In this document: positions 50,602-62,126 of the stretch, piece by piece
Numbering within the stretch: position 1 is the stretch's first letter
Layout of the letters: each line of letters opens with the position of its first letter
NCBI RefSeq assembly: GCF_032854445.1
Contig: NC_088300.1
Span: 36,375,608 to 36,439,607, forward strand
Reading direction: 5' to 3'
Source of the DNA: Liolophura sinensis
Lineage: Eukaryota; Mollusca; Polyplacophora; Chitonida; Chitonidae
DNA length: 64,000 nt
The notes under the pieces: model-generated
What the model saw: the letters and a program-made list of their open reading frames with translations, nothing else
Database searches by the model: none
Told to the model about the DNA's origin: nothing
Translations under genes and position numbers: made by a program

Positions 50602-51087
50602 GGGTTATTCTTGTTAAAGGTGACAGGGTATAGATATAGGTTGTCTTGCGCAAGACCCTGGGCCAGCCTTTTTTGGAAATATATCTGATCACTCATTGAA
50701 TTACATGCACATGAGTGTCTAAATGAATTCATCAAAGTGCTAGGTGACTGTGTTACTGTACAAATTCTTTAAGTCATTAAGGGACATAGTGCTGTACACT
50801 TAGTACACATTGTTTCACTGTGTTTTAGCTGTTTTTAAAGTCTTATTGACAGGCTGACCATGCTCTGGCTGATATTGAAGGATTGTTTGTGCACTCCATG
50901 TCTCACAGGAGTTGGTATGCCCGAGCTTACAGCTCTCAAAGACAATTTCTTCCCCACAGATAAAGATCCAGTCATGCGTGGTTTGCCTTTATGGCATTAC
51001 ACCAATAATAGTAAGGCCAAACTAGGGTGAGTCTTGTGCAAGACAACCTATATCTACAACCGGGCACCTTTTACAAGAAATACCCCA
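50602..51087. mobile_element. Foldback / MITE-like element with about 55-60 bp terminal inverted repeats
   Basis: The left arm (50602-50661) contains TATAGATATAGGTTGTCTTG and CGCAAGACCCT. The right arm (51026-51087) is its imperfect reverse complement (AGTCTTGTGCAAGACAACCT, ATATCTACAACCGGGCACCT, TTTACAAGAAATACCCC). The interior, about 365 bp, has no coding potential. This fits a non-autonomous DNA transposon or foldback element. A target-site duplication is not clear by eye. It sits in the putative 3' UTR intron of the GPCR gene. Confidence 0.7.
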
Positions 51088-51172
51088 CGCAATAGCAATT
51101 TGCTGTTGTCATGAATTGGTGGTGAATAAGTGCATGTGTAGCCAATGGTATCTTAATACAGCGTACATTTAA

Positions 51173-51455
51173 TTTATTTATTTATTTATTTATTTATTTA
51201 TTTGATTGGTGTTTTACGCCGTACTCAAGATTATTTCACTTATACAACGACAGCCAGCATTATGGTGGGAGGAAACCAAGCAGAGCCTGGGGGAAACCCA
51301 CAACCATCCGCAGGTTGCTGACAGACCTTCCCACTTACGGCCGGAGAGGAAGCCAGCATGAGGTGGACTTGAACTCACAGCGAACGCATGGGTGAGAGAC
51401 TGCTGGGTCATTACGCTGTGCTAGCGCGCTAACCAACTGAGCCACTGAGGCCCCA
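51173..51455 (-). repeat. Full-length tRNA-derived SINE (AAAT-tail family) with target-site duplication
   Basis: The order is a (TTTA)n tail, GGTGTTTTACGCCGTACTCA, the full body, TGGACTTGAACTCACAGCGA (B box), and AACCAACTGAGCCACTGAGG (A box) at the far end. It is flanked by GTACATTTAA at 51163-51172 and 51458-51467, a 10-bp duplication. This supports insertion by target-primed reverse transcription. Confidence 0.93.
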
Positions 51456-51494
51456 ATGTACATTTAAAGTGTACACTGTACCAAGCAGCCATTT

Positions 51495-51700
51495 TGCTCA
51501 AGAAGTTTTTCATTTATGTGATGGCAGTCAGGTTTATGGTGAAGGAAACTGTATTGCATGATGTAAACCTCCAGCCTTTGCCATGTACCTGACAGACCTC
51601 CTGACTTAAAGCCATAGCTGAAACAGCAAGAGCTGATTTCGAACATGCAACCTCATTGGTCAAGTGCCTGATAGTATCAGTGAGTCAGCGCCATAAATAT
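51495..51700 (-). repeat. Older tRNA-derived SINE, degenerate
   Basis: GATGGCAGTCAGGTTTATGG, TGTAAACCTCCAGCCTTTGC, CTGACAGACCTCCTGACTTA and a B-box-like ATTTCGAACATGCAACC follow the SINE body order with a different internal sequence. It is more diverged than its neighbour and may represent an older subfamily. Confidence 0.6.
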
Positions 51701-54659
51701 CTGAGTCAGCACCGATCCAACATCCAAAGGACATGTACATTGTATGTTGCACACTGTGATTGTCACTGCTGATGCATACTGCTATGGGTTTAATTGCAAA
51801 ATTCTTTTCTGAGTATTATATTGCTTTACAATATTTAGCAAGCACATTTTTTGTCTTCACATATAAGCTCAGCCATGATTTTGAGTCAGACTCAGCATAT
51901 GTTCACATTAAAAACTTTTGGCTTCATGTATGTACAGTGAAATATTACTGTGTTCTAATTTAAGTGTCTGGTTGACCAGTTGGGAGTAGTTTGGCATACC
52001 ATTAACACTAGCCCAGGGCATTGATATAGTCAGAAGCCTCAGCTGCAAAGTATGTTGAGTTTTGGTAATTTTAGACTGAACGATACATGAAAGGGCAGTG
52101 TACAGTGATCATCCTGACATCACACTCTTTGCATGCCACCAATCCATAAGAAACATGTGTAATTGGACATGCATGCACATGTATAGAGTATACAGGTAGA
52201 GTTCATAAATTATGCACATAAATCAGTGTACCGTCAATGTAAACTACAGCTTTCTAGAAATTAAGAGTATATCATTTCCACTAGAAAAAAAAAGTTGATA
52301 AGCTGAATTTTGCTGATGACCTGAGAGTTTTCTGATGTAGGTTTAAGAAACACTAATTACTTCAGCATATGAGCACAGCTGGGTTATTTTTATGACTGGT
52401 GGAGGCACCTATAAGTGACTCCCGATGCTTGGAATAAGCTGCCCATTGTATACATGTCCAATTGAGTTATGTGTAAGACTCCACCATTTCTCTCTATCGC
52501 TTCTGTTACAGATTCAGCTGTTTGAAGTGCACTGGCAAAGGATCTGGGACAATCGGATAAACACATATGGTTCTGCTGGAGCATTTGATGGTATGTCAGA
52601 GATATGTTAGAAGGCCATCTGCTGACTTAAGATGTAAGCCTACAGAGAGCAGGCTGTATGACTGGTGCTGACGGACAGTTTTCATGGAGATATTTTCTGT
52701 GAAAAAAAAAAAAAGAACTTGTGTGCTACTATTTAAAACTACGTGTGTTTATAAAGGAAACTTGTACTCTGTCCATGACTTGAAGATTTTATGCTTATGG
52801 ACATGTATTTTAATTTATGTATGATCTACTAAAGGCTGAAGTGGTGCACAAAAATGGTAGACGTAAATAGAATACTCCTGGTAAATCATAGATTAAAGTT
52901 TTATTGTATATATATATAGGGAGTACCATCATGGAATAGCTTAGAGATTGTAAATTTACACTGTGCAGTTTGTGTTATTAATGTAGCATGAATTCAGTAT
53001 CAGTATAATATATATACATGTATATTATTTTGTGACAAGTTAAGCCAGCCTTATACAGTCATCCATACTAGATACATCAGTCTTCTTTTTGCTAGAAATC
53101 ACAGGTAACGAAGTTTTGACACAAATTTCTTTATATATATATATATAAATGCTTTTCTTGATATTTTCTTACTTTCATGTTTTGGTTTGTTTTTTTGTTT
53201 TGTTTTTTGGTGGTGGGTGGGGTCATTTTTTGCTCATTGTGATATTTCCAAGTCTTGTATGCTACTGTAATGTAGGGTGTATTTGTTTCCTGCTAGCTAT
53301 TCCATTTATCCCCCTCCACAAACCAAAGAAAAACGGCCAGGTAATTTATTATAATGGGCCATATAAAGCAGAATACCATTGCATGGAGTGAAAATCTACA
53401 GTTTGATTGTACACTTTAAAAACCTCCAATTTTGTGCACTGTATAGGTATGTTTTACAGTTTATAGACGCTGGTTATTTTGTTGGTGCAGTGTATATTTG
53501 CAAGTTTTCTGTATGAATTGTCATGTAACATTGATTATACATGTTCATTTACGTTCATTGTTAACATTAGATTGCTTACAATAGCTAAACCAGTAGGCCT
53601 ACCTAAAACTATTAAATAATCTAAAAGACACAGCAGAATACCTGTACCAGCCTAGGGTTGCTAACCTTGCCAACGTGTGTATATGTTTTGATTCATCAGA
53701 CGTTCCTTTGAAGAAGTCCTATAAAAAGCAAAGAGCATCAGAGGATTGACGGCATTCCGTGGCGGTGGTATAGGCTGTACGATTGGATTGCAACAGATAG
53801 ATTTATTGCGTTGGGCGGTTACCTTTATATCTCAGTACCTCCTACTTTGCTTTGTGTTATTCAAGTTGCGAACAAACCATTTCCACATGTGTCTGATAAT
53901 TTTCACTGGCTGGGGTTGAGCTGGTTGTGCAACGTGTGGATAACAGAGTCATTTGCCGATCGGCTGGTGCTTGGCCCGTCGGCAGATACCTCAAGACTGA
54001 CAAAGGCGTTGAACTTATAACGATGTTCGCTGGTTGCAGTTGACATTTGCCAGCTGCGGTATTGTTGTAGGTGATCAACAGAGAAACGAAATCCATCCTG
54101 TTGGCGTACGAACAGGAAGACCAGTTGTGCTTGTGAAAGAGCAGACGTAATTACACTAATCACCGTTGCATCTCTATTTACACATGCGCGCAGTGTGGTA
54201 ATGCCGTTGGCGGTTAGCTAATTCACGTAATTACAATGATCGAGGTTTGGACTAATGTGTTCCGTTTAAATTAATTCCTTTAATTGTTCTTTATAGGATG
54301 CGTCGGAAGTTGGCTGGTACAGATTTACACACACATAATTAGTACTATGAATAAAATCGTTGTGTGATATTACATGAATCGTCCCTATATGTGTTATTTT
54401 TAACACTAAAACCGTCCTTGACCATGCGTGCAGTCCAGTCCCTAGTCGTGTTTCAGTATTGATATGTATACATGACCGGAACTAATAAAACTATACTGTT
54501 TATGAAAAGACAGATTATATTTGTGTTTTTGTTGTTGACGGAGGTGGCGCCCTGTATAAGTCTTTCTCTAGAATATTTATGACGGCTTTCAGAAGGGGAG
54601 GGTATGGATACAATTGTGATACGTTATTGTTTGCTATATTTTAATGATGTATATAATAT

Positions 54660-54765
54660 TCATTTAGTTGGTGTTCAACGCCGTAGGCTCTGTTTAGCGC
54701 TTTCTCATTTGTACACCGGTGGTCAGGTTTATGGGTAGATGTAGCTCTGGGGGAATATTCTGACA
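54660..54765 (-). repeat. Degenerate SINE tail and body
   Basis: TTAGTTGGTGTTCAACGCCG, CATTTGTACACCGGTGGTCA and GGTTTATGGGTAGATG resemble the reverse SINE 3' half. It is old and truncated. Confidence 0.5.
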
Positions 54766-55595
54766 TAGTAATCTATTACAGCCTATTGGGATCTTATCGC
54801 TCACCTGTGACGATTAGGTACCTGTGTCGCGTGTTGTATCCATCGATGCTTTACACTGACAAAAGTTAAAAAGTGTCTATCCATACTCATAGACGTCTCA
54901 GCTGCACATATGAGCATTTCCCCAAAAGTTGAAGTATGGATTAGAGCGATTCTAATGCAAAGGCGACAACTTTCGGTTAACGAGAATGAGGGTACTTTTC
55001 AGTTGGACTTGACATGAATTTGTCCAGTTATTGCGGAATCCTTTCTGAAAGCTGCGTGTGAGTTATTTAACTTTTGTCTGAAACTGAAGACAGTTATAGC
55101 TGCACGACGATGGTCGAACCATGCACTCTTCATTGAAGAATCCAACTTGGCTAGAGACCATCGCAGGTGGAGCAAGGTGCCAACTGGCATAAAAGGTGTC
55201 ATATTGTAGATGGTGCCTGTCTGCGCTATGCTTTCCAGGTTTATACCGAATCAATGGGTGTGTTGGAATCCATATTCGCTTATGAAATAAAAAAATTCTG
55301 TATTTGCTAAGAATAGCTTCAACAATTGCCTTTCAGTAAATATCAGACTCGCACCTGTACTATTTACAGTGTTAAAATGATTCAAAGGTTTGCAAATATA
55401 TCGTGCAAGCCGCTGTACAATTTTTTGGAACCATAATTAAAAACCAATTTAAAGGTTAACCCATGCGCAGATGAGGCTGATGTTTTGTGAAAGCTAATTA
55501 TTTTGGCTTGGGCATTTTCTTAATACCCCTGCTGCATTGTTCTCGGAACCTTAAAGTGGTATTAAGCGATGGACGGTAAGAGTACTGTTCTCTGT

Positions 55596-55855
55596 ATTTA
55601 TTTATTTATTTATTTGTTTGATTGGTGTTTTACGCCTTAATAGTTCACTTAAAATACGACGGCCGCCAGCGTTATGATGGGAGGAAACCGGCCAGAGACC
55701 GGGGGAAACCAACGATCATCCACAGGTTGCTGCAAGACCTTCGCACGTACGGCAGGAGAGGAAACCAGCATGAGCTGGATTTGAACTCACAGCGACCGCA
55801 TTGGTGGAAGGCTCCTAAATCATTGCGCCGCTCTGGTGTGCTAACCTGTTCATCA
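55596..55855 (-). repeat. Near full-length tRNA-derived SINE (AAAT-tail family)
   Basis: A (TTTA)n tail, GATTGGTGTTTTACGCCTTA, ACGACGGCCGCCAGCGTTAT, CATCCACAGGTTGCTGCAAG, TGAGCTGGATTTGAACTCAC and a decayed A-box end (GGTGTGCTAACCTG). Moderately diverged. Confidence 0.88.
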
Positions 55856-56194
55856 GTATCTCTTGTCAGCATCAAAAAAAAAAAAAATGCTTATGGTTAG
55901 CCCAAGTTTAGCGTCTGGTCAAGTGTGTTGAAGGAACCAACAGATCTGGCACAGGTCTGAAAAAAGCCTTCATAATCGCCGGGCCTGAACAATGCATACA
56001 CAATTTTGCAGTGTTATAGCGTGCTAAGGTTGAAAGAAATGTCGAAAGCGAAAGTATGATCATGGTGCAGTTCTGCGGTTATTAACAGCGGAATCATACA
56101 CGAGTGAATACTAAAGCAAAACTAAAATTTCTTAACACGAGTGAGCTGGGATTAAGATACAATTAATGTAGCCTATCTTAATCTTAGGAGTTGG

Positions 56195-56412
56195 GGGGCC
56201 TCCGTTGTTAACACACTAGCTCGGCGCAATGAGTCGAGAAGCCTCTCACCAGTGCGGACGCTGTGAGTTCAAGTCTAGCTCATGTTGGCTTCCTCTCCGG
56301 CCGTACGTTTGAAGGCCTGTCTTCACGGTTTCCACTCTCCATAATCCCAGCCACCGCCGTATAAGTGAAATAGTTTTGGTACGGCGTAAAACACCAACCA
56401 AAGAAATAAATA
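56195..56412 (+). repeat. Full-length but diverged tRNA-derived SINE (AAAT-tail family)
   Basis: GGGGGGCCTCCGTTGTTAAC head with a damaged A box, B-box-like GTTCAAGTCTAGC, TGTTGGCTTCCTCTCCGGCC, a shortened middle, and a GTACGGCGTAAAACACCAAC tail with AAATAAATA. Confidence 0.88.
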
Positions 56413-56519
56413 ACATGAGAAACAAGCTTAACTTGAGGAAAATAACCAGGCAAAGGCCAATAGGAGACCATACATGATGTCATAAAAGACTACAACACAG
56501 AAAGTAAAACCAGAGCAGC
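56412..56519 (+). repeat. Dispersed direct repeat, copy 1
   Basis: It shares AAAATAACCAGGCAAA, GACTACAACACAG and AGAGCAG with 57873-57956, in the same order; this copy has about 20 extra bases between the first two blocks. The family is unknown. It starts right after a SINE. Confidence 0.65.
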
Positions 56520-57872
56520 TCGGCTGTCTCTCGTCAATTATATGACGTTGATCACTTTTGCTAATAATTACAGGCCGTTTAAATTCTGTTAGCTTAACGT
56601 ATCCGGTTTATGGAAACTGTTAAAACGATTTAAACATAGTTTAATGTCAATTCCCTGAAAGTTTTTCAGCTCAACAGAAAGTGTCTTCGGTGAAGCTGAC
56701 TGTTCTTCCAAAGAAAAGCCTGTATGATGCCTGCACACGGTATATATAATATGCATGGCCAATTAAGATGTTCACGCTATGTCCACTTTAATATCATTCC
56801 TTTTGGTCACTTGACCGTTTGACCGGTGCATGACGGAATACTCAGTGGTGCATGACCATTCCTTGCAAGCAGACATGCGATCTTATTGGTACATATGCCT
56901 GCAAGGCACAATGCAAATCGAATATTCGCATACTATCAGCAAAGACTCCAAAGGGTTAACATTGAACGATGACTTACCACGCTAGCCTAACAATACGGTT
57001 TCACCCTTTGGAACTATCCAATGCTCGGTCAGCTATAAACCATTTGGCTTTTCATCGCTTGGGTATATGTACTTGAGTTAATCCCTTCTCTGAACCAAGA
57101 CACAAACGATTCTGCTTTATTTGCATCTTTTCATGCAAGATCAAATGTCTCTACGATTCCAAGTGCAGCTTTAGTCAATCAGAATAAGTAAATCGACGCT
57201 GTGTTCTGTAGACAACGCTTTTGCCCTTCTTTGTGGAAACAGAGCCTTCCCAAACCCATGATGACCCTTGGTTCGACGGCACATGCATATGGGCCTATGC
57301 CTCGTGAGTAGGTACGTAATGTATCCGTGACGTGCATGTGTGTTTGCTGCGAGGTGTTCTTGGCGTGTATATATTTTTATACACGTAGCCTGCTGATCTT
57401 TGTCCAGAACATACCTTTGAGCCGTAATTAGACATGGCTGATTACACTCATGTTTGCTTCAGTGTCTACAGGGAATCTATTCCAATTGCCCTAGTGTGAT
57501 CTACTGTCGAAAACATTTGTGCAGGCTGCGTGTCCTAATGCGATTCCATATTTATGCACGCGTGCATTGAGCACCATATATTCATTTTTACAAGTGTTGA
57601 TGCTCTGTATAGAAAAAAACATTCATACAAACTAATAAATCGCAATATTCACATCTGCGGTTTTCACTATCAATTAGAAAAGTCTACAGAGTAATCTACA
57701 ACGTGAATGTCCAAAGTATGTACGTGTGCGTATAAGAATATAGGCCTATTACGAAGGCTGTCTTAGATGCTACCATTGCTAAAACTGCATACAAGTCCTG
57801 TTATGGTACCGATCAAAAACAATACAACACGAACTCATGCATCAATGAAATATGAAAGTAAAAGTGCAACTT

Positions 57873-57956
57873 AACACGAATGACAAACTTAGCTCGACAA
57901 AAATAACCAGGCAAAATCCGATAGACTACAACACAGAGAGTAAATTCAGAGCAGTG
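57873..57956 (+). repeat. Dispersed direct repeat, copy 2
   Basis: Partner of 56412-56519, 1.45 kb downstream in the same orientation; about 20 bases shorter internally. No terminal structure or coding potential is seen. Confidence 0.65.
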
Positions 57957-58379
57957 GTGACAGTGTGATATTACAGTTGACAAATGGTCACTCATATCAC
58001 CGGTGAAATCCGACTTCTTTTCAACTCACCCCAGTTCGACAAGGTTAGGCCTACTTGGAAAAGGTAGCTCGGATTCACGATGAACTTTAGCTGTGCAATA
58101 TACACACACTAAATATACTCGACATCTGATTTAAATGGATTCCAACTCTTACAATTTCCTATATTCACTTATACTGATCAGTATTATTGACAATCCATAC
58201 CCATTTATCTCCCTTTATTTATCTAATTCTTCAATCTTCTCTCCTCGCAACGGTAACCATTTGATTATCCGCTGAATTTCTGTTTCCGCGTGTTCATCTA
58301 GGCCTATTTCACTATATGAGGTCTAATGCAACCGCATAAAAGACTTTTGAAAGCCACAAAGGTCATTTTTAACTTTTCT

Positions 58380-58490
58380 CATATATACATGTGGCCAAGA
58401 GGTAAATAAGGTGTTTGACTTTCAATCTCTTGGATGAAATCTCTAGGTTCAAACCCGGCTTTGGAATTTGTATAAATTCTCCCATTCTAA
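58380..58490 (+). repeat. tRNA-like sequence, probably an old SINE head
   Basis: GTGGCCAAGAGGTAAATAAG is A-box-like and GGTTCAAACCCGGC is a good B box 50 bases later. No acceptor-stem pairing or anticodon arm is convincing, so it is not called a tRNA gene. Confidence 0.4.
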
Positions 58491-59240
58491 ATGATCGTTT
58501 GATATCGGTGACAGTAAGCGATCGACTAAACCCGTGGGACCGTTTGCTCACTGTTACGTTTCGTCGTTGAAGACCACGCATCGTTTAGTGGTATTTCATT
58601 CACCGTTGAAGTTTGTAGGGTTTTGCATAGCACGGCAATGCCTGTAACTGCCAGTGATGTTTTCCTGACTGTTATGATCGGTGAACCATCTGTGGTCATG
58701 TCAGCTTTTTGAATAGCTCTTATATACATCCACTCGTACATTGAAACGCCAATAACACGATTGGCGATAAACGGTTAGAGCAAAATTAACCGAACGAATG
58801 ATCCGTTATTAGTTTGATGGCTATTACATCCGGACATCTTTGACGAGCCGAGAGCTGGTGCACAGCGGACCACCACCTGCGTGCGTCACGGTGATTGCCA
58901 GGTTGAACTATTGAAGGCTAACAGCCGTACTCACTATGACGTCCTCAATATTCTCACCGAATTCTAAAAACTGACTCGCTGTGTGATATTGTGCTAGGTT
59001 TTATATGCGTACAGTTATTTGGTTACTTAATTGGTGTATTTCACCGCATCCCCCGCCCCCGAACAATAGCAACTGGTGTATTTAAGTGGAAAATGATTAA
59101 ATACTACGTCACCTGCTGTCTCGGTATCTTAATGAACGATGAGTTTAAGTATACATGTTATCCAATGCGACTTCAACCCGAACAGAATAAATTCAGAGTG
59201 AATGAAAGTAAGAGGGGTGAAAACGAAGGGCTCGTGTGAG

Positions 59241-59560
59241 AGCATGTCAATCGGTAGAACACACGAGGTACGGGTTAACTTCATGCAAGGCCGGTCTTAT
59301 ACAGCTAGAAAACTGCTGGTTTTCCACTCCGGCATGAACTGCTTGTGGAGCCTTGGTGGAAATAAGCGGTCGTCCAAGCTCATTTGATCATTACCATACC
59401 GTGACTCTAGAAAATGTCCACCAATGTAATGCCCGTATCTGTGCGTCAGATGTCACGTAGGAAATTTGCCAAAAATCAGTGGTTTACCTCAGATTTCCGG
59501 CCTTGGCCATGCACCTATACAATTGAGCGCCACTCAAAAAGAAACAAACTGTAGAGTATA
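59241..59560 (+). repeat. Degenerate SINE debris
   Basis: AGAGCATGTCAATCGGTAGA resembles an A box. Further on, AGATGTCACGTAGGAAATTT, GCCAAAAATCAGTGGTTTAC and CTCAGATTTCCGGCCTTGGC match the old SINE debris seen near 7000, 21200 and 28300. No gene is present. Confidence 0.4.
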
Positions 59561-60956
59561 GCTTTAAACAACGATCAAATAAATACGTAAACAAGAATGG
59601 AAAAAGTGTTCTTGTCTTCTAGATAACCCCTGAATAGCGCAGTTCTCTGCAGTTTTAAGCTACATGTATACTAAACTTCTTCAAAAGCTATATAATCTAA
59701 ACGTCACGGCTATGATTTGCGTGACTAAAAAACATTGTTTTATGTTGTTGGTATACACACATGTATAGTGTCTGAAAAGCACACGTCTGGTATTTCATGT
59801 CACAAGCTTTATATTCTATATGGTAGACCTTTAGCTAGAAATCGAAGGGGGCAGGCGAAGGGGACAAATATGTGATCAGTCCTCAAGACCTATAGGACAT
59901 GATGGCAATTTGTATCCACTGACATTTTGCCTAGTAAAAAAAAAAAAAAAAAAAAAGGTTGTGGTGCAACACCCTTCTTAAAATGAGGATCTGTTGCGAT
60001 ATGACCGATTAATTTACCCTAAAGCCAGATCCGCGTGGTCGATCTTTAATGGGCTTATTATTGCATGGAACACAGTTGGTTCATGAAAGGTTATATTTAT
60101 AATGTATATGTACACCGGCTCTTAGTGAATCATATAGGTTATATGGACCATAAGGGGAATATATCGATTGATCGATCCTGCATGGTCAGATTGATTTTGC
60201 CTTGAGGCATACAGGTTATCATCAGCTCCTTATACAAGAGTCTTATCGGGAGATCGGTTATATCAATAATGCATGTATTGTTCTCGAAATGAATTGCTTG
60301 CTTGATGATTATATATTTTATAACAATGCACTAGACCGGGATATATTGTGTTTTATATGGATCGTATTATTCCTGTGCATGTATACATCACTAGAAAAGG
60401 CAGGATATATTAAAATCCCGCGCGTATACAGAGAGAAAGGCAATTATACCCGTATTTAATTGTCAAAACGCTTAGTGAATTTACATAACCCAGTCTCTCT
60501 CTCTCCTCTAATTACGTAACAAATGTCTCAAAAAAATCTGTGCATCAAAAAAATACACGTCAACACTCTATATGATGTGTTTGTTTTTTTATACTGAAAT
60601 ATTTCGTATTCATTTTATAAATGTACCTGACATCATGATGGCGTACATGTATTTCATTGATGTTTGCTTAATTTACAGTGGCTGTGACACAAGCAATCAT
60701 GTCATAACGTGATACTATACCCTTATATACAGCATATGCACGCAATATTTGTAACATCAGTAAGGAGTTATCTCCGGAAAAGTGCAGTGTAGCCCAAACT
60801 GACAACAACTTTAACGGTAAAAATATACTATATGTTATTATAGTGTATTCATACTGGTGGAATTGGTGCTATCAGAACGAAGAACTACATATGTACAATA
60901 TTATGCACATCCTATGCACAGTATATATTCAGTAATCGACCTTCAATTCTCATTTA

Positions 60957-61170
60957 CCGGCCCGGATAGCACAGTTGGTAGAGCGTCCGCTTCGGGACCG
61001 GTAGATCCAGGATCAATCCTTGATCGAGTCACACACTAAATAAAAGAGCGGTGGAAATCCGTCCTGCAACAAGGAGGCACATTACACGTTCATGCACCCT
61101 AATGATTCCTTCGTCGTCATATGACTGAAAAATTGTTGAGTATGACGTTAAACCCCAAGCACTCACTCAC
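60957..61170 (+). repeat. tRNA-derived SINE (CACT-tail family), internally deleted copy
   Basis: The head GCCCGGATAGCACAGTTGGT (A box) and GGATCAATCC (B box) is followed directly by CACTAAATAAAAGAGCGGTG, so about 145 bp present in the next copy are missing. The 3' end is TATGACGTTAAACCCCAAGC plus CACTCACTCA. It is preceded by the target sequence TCAATTCTCATTT at 60943-60955. Confidence 0.92.
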
Positions 61171-61183
61171 TCAATTCTCATTT

Positions 61184-61545
61184 CACCGGCCCGGATAGCA
61201 CAGTTGGTAGAGCGTCCGCTTCGGGACCGGTAGATCCAGGATCAATCCTTGATCGAGTCACACCTAAGACTTTAAAAGAGGAAGTTGTAACTTCCTCGCT
61301 TGGCGTTCAGCATGAAGGGGATAGTGCAACGACTGGTTGACCCGTATCAGTATAATGGCTCGGGCGGGGCGGCTTACTTGCCTTCGGTAAGTCGTCTCAG
61401 TGAGGCAGCACTAAATAAAAGAGCGGTGGAAATCCGTCCTGCAACAAGGAGGCACATTACACGTACATGCACCCTAATGATTCCTTCGTCGTCATATGAC
61501 TGAAAAATTGTTGAGAACGACGTTAAACCCCAAGCACTCACTCAC
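61184..61545 (+). repeat. tRNA-derived SINE (CACT-tail family), full-length copy
   Basis: The same head as the preceding copy, then a body with AGAGGAAGTTGTAACTTCCT (a hairpin), CGACTGGTTGACCCGTATCA, CCTTCGGTAAGTCGTCTCAG and TTGTTGAGAACGACGTTAAA, and a (CACT)n tail. It is flanked by TCAATTCTCATTT at 61171-61183 and 61546-61558. The open frame 61300-61503 is part of the SINE and not a gene. Confidence 0.94.
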
Positions 61546-61988
61546 TCAATTCTCATTTCCAATAGCCTGGTCATATATGTACCTGTGCCGAACCACTTGT
61601 GTTACGAATCGCGTCCATCTTCCAGATACCGTATACATGACATATTGCTTGCAATGTAGAAAGTTTAATATTCGTCAATCGCACATGTTATTGCATGTTA
61701 TTGGAAATGAATAAATATATTGATTGATTTGACTTATATTTTACGGTCTAAGATATGTGTGTAGAACCTAACACAAAGCTCCACACGATTTTGCTTTCCC
61801 TTTTTAAGTACATGGTTGGCTAAAGATGTAATGGGAAAAGGTGTTTAGTTTGAAATGTAACGCATGAAACATGTGAAGGGCAGAAAATATTTTTGTCCGG
61901 GAATCCTAGCCATGTTTACCCCTAAAAACACGGTAAGCTAGATAGGTTTGACACCCATGCACAAAGCAATAGCAAACCTCCACGCATT

Positions 61989-62126
61989 ACCCGCTTCTAC
62001 TTTTTTAACACGTGATCATCTAGACTTAAGCAAAAGGAGGTGCTTAACTTGTTCTACAGTCGAATTAATCGTCTTCATTCATACCAGTATTTAAAGAAAG
62101 TCTGTAAAAGTATGGAACATTGAACT
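61989..62126 (+). repeat. Dispersed repeat of unknown family, copy B
   Basis: Partner of 41079-41210, 20.9 kb away and in the same orientation. Shared blocks include AAAAGGAGGTGCTTA, ACCAGTATTTAA and GAAAGTCTGTAAAA. No coding potential. Confidence 0.7.

Larger units (their letters stand above)
50095..52620 (+). other. Likely 3' UTR start, intron and candidate 3' UTR exon of the GPCR gene
   Basis: About 30 bases after the stop there is a consensus donor (CATTTAG|GTAAGT, donor 50125). Candidate acceptors downstream are at 50960 (TTCTTCCCCACAG) and 52511 (CGCTTCTGTTACAG). The exon from 52512 has no long frame and would be untranslated; an ATTAAA poly(A)-like signal lies at 52892. An intron just after a stop is unusual, but the donor is strong. 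The intron holds a foldback element and a SINE. Confidence 0.4.

Noticed and set aside
60957-61030. tRNA gene
   Set aside because: A and B boxes are present, but there is no proper acceptor-stem pairing, and the sequence continues into a SINE body with a repeated tail.
61300-61503. 67-codon open frame
   Set aside because: It lies entirely inside the CACT-tail SINE body.
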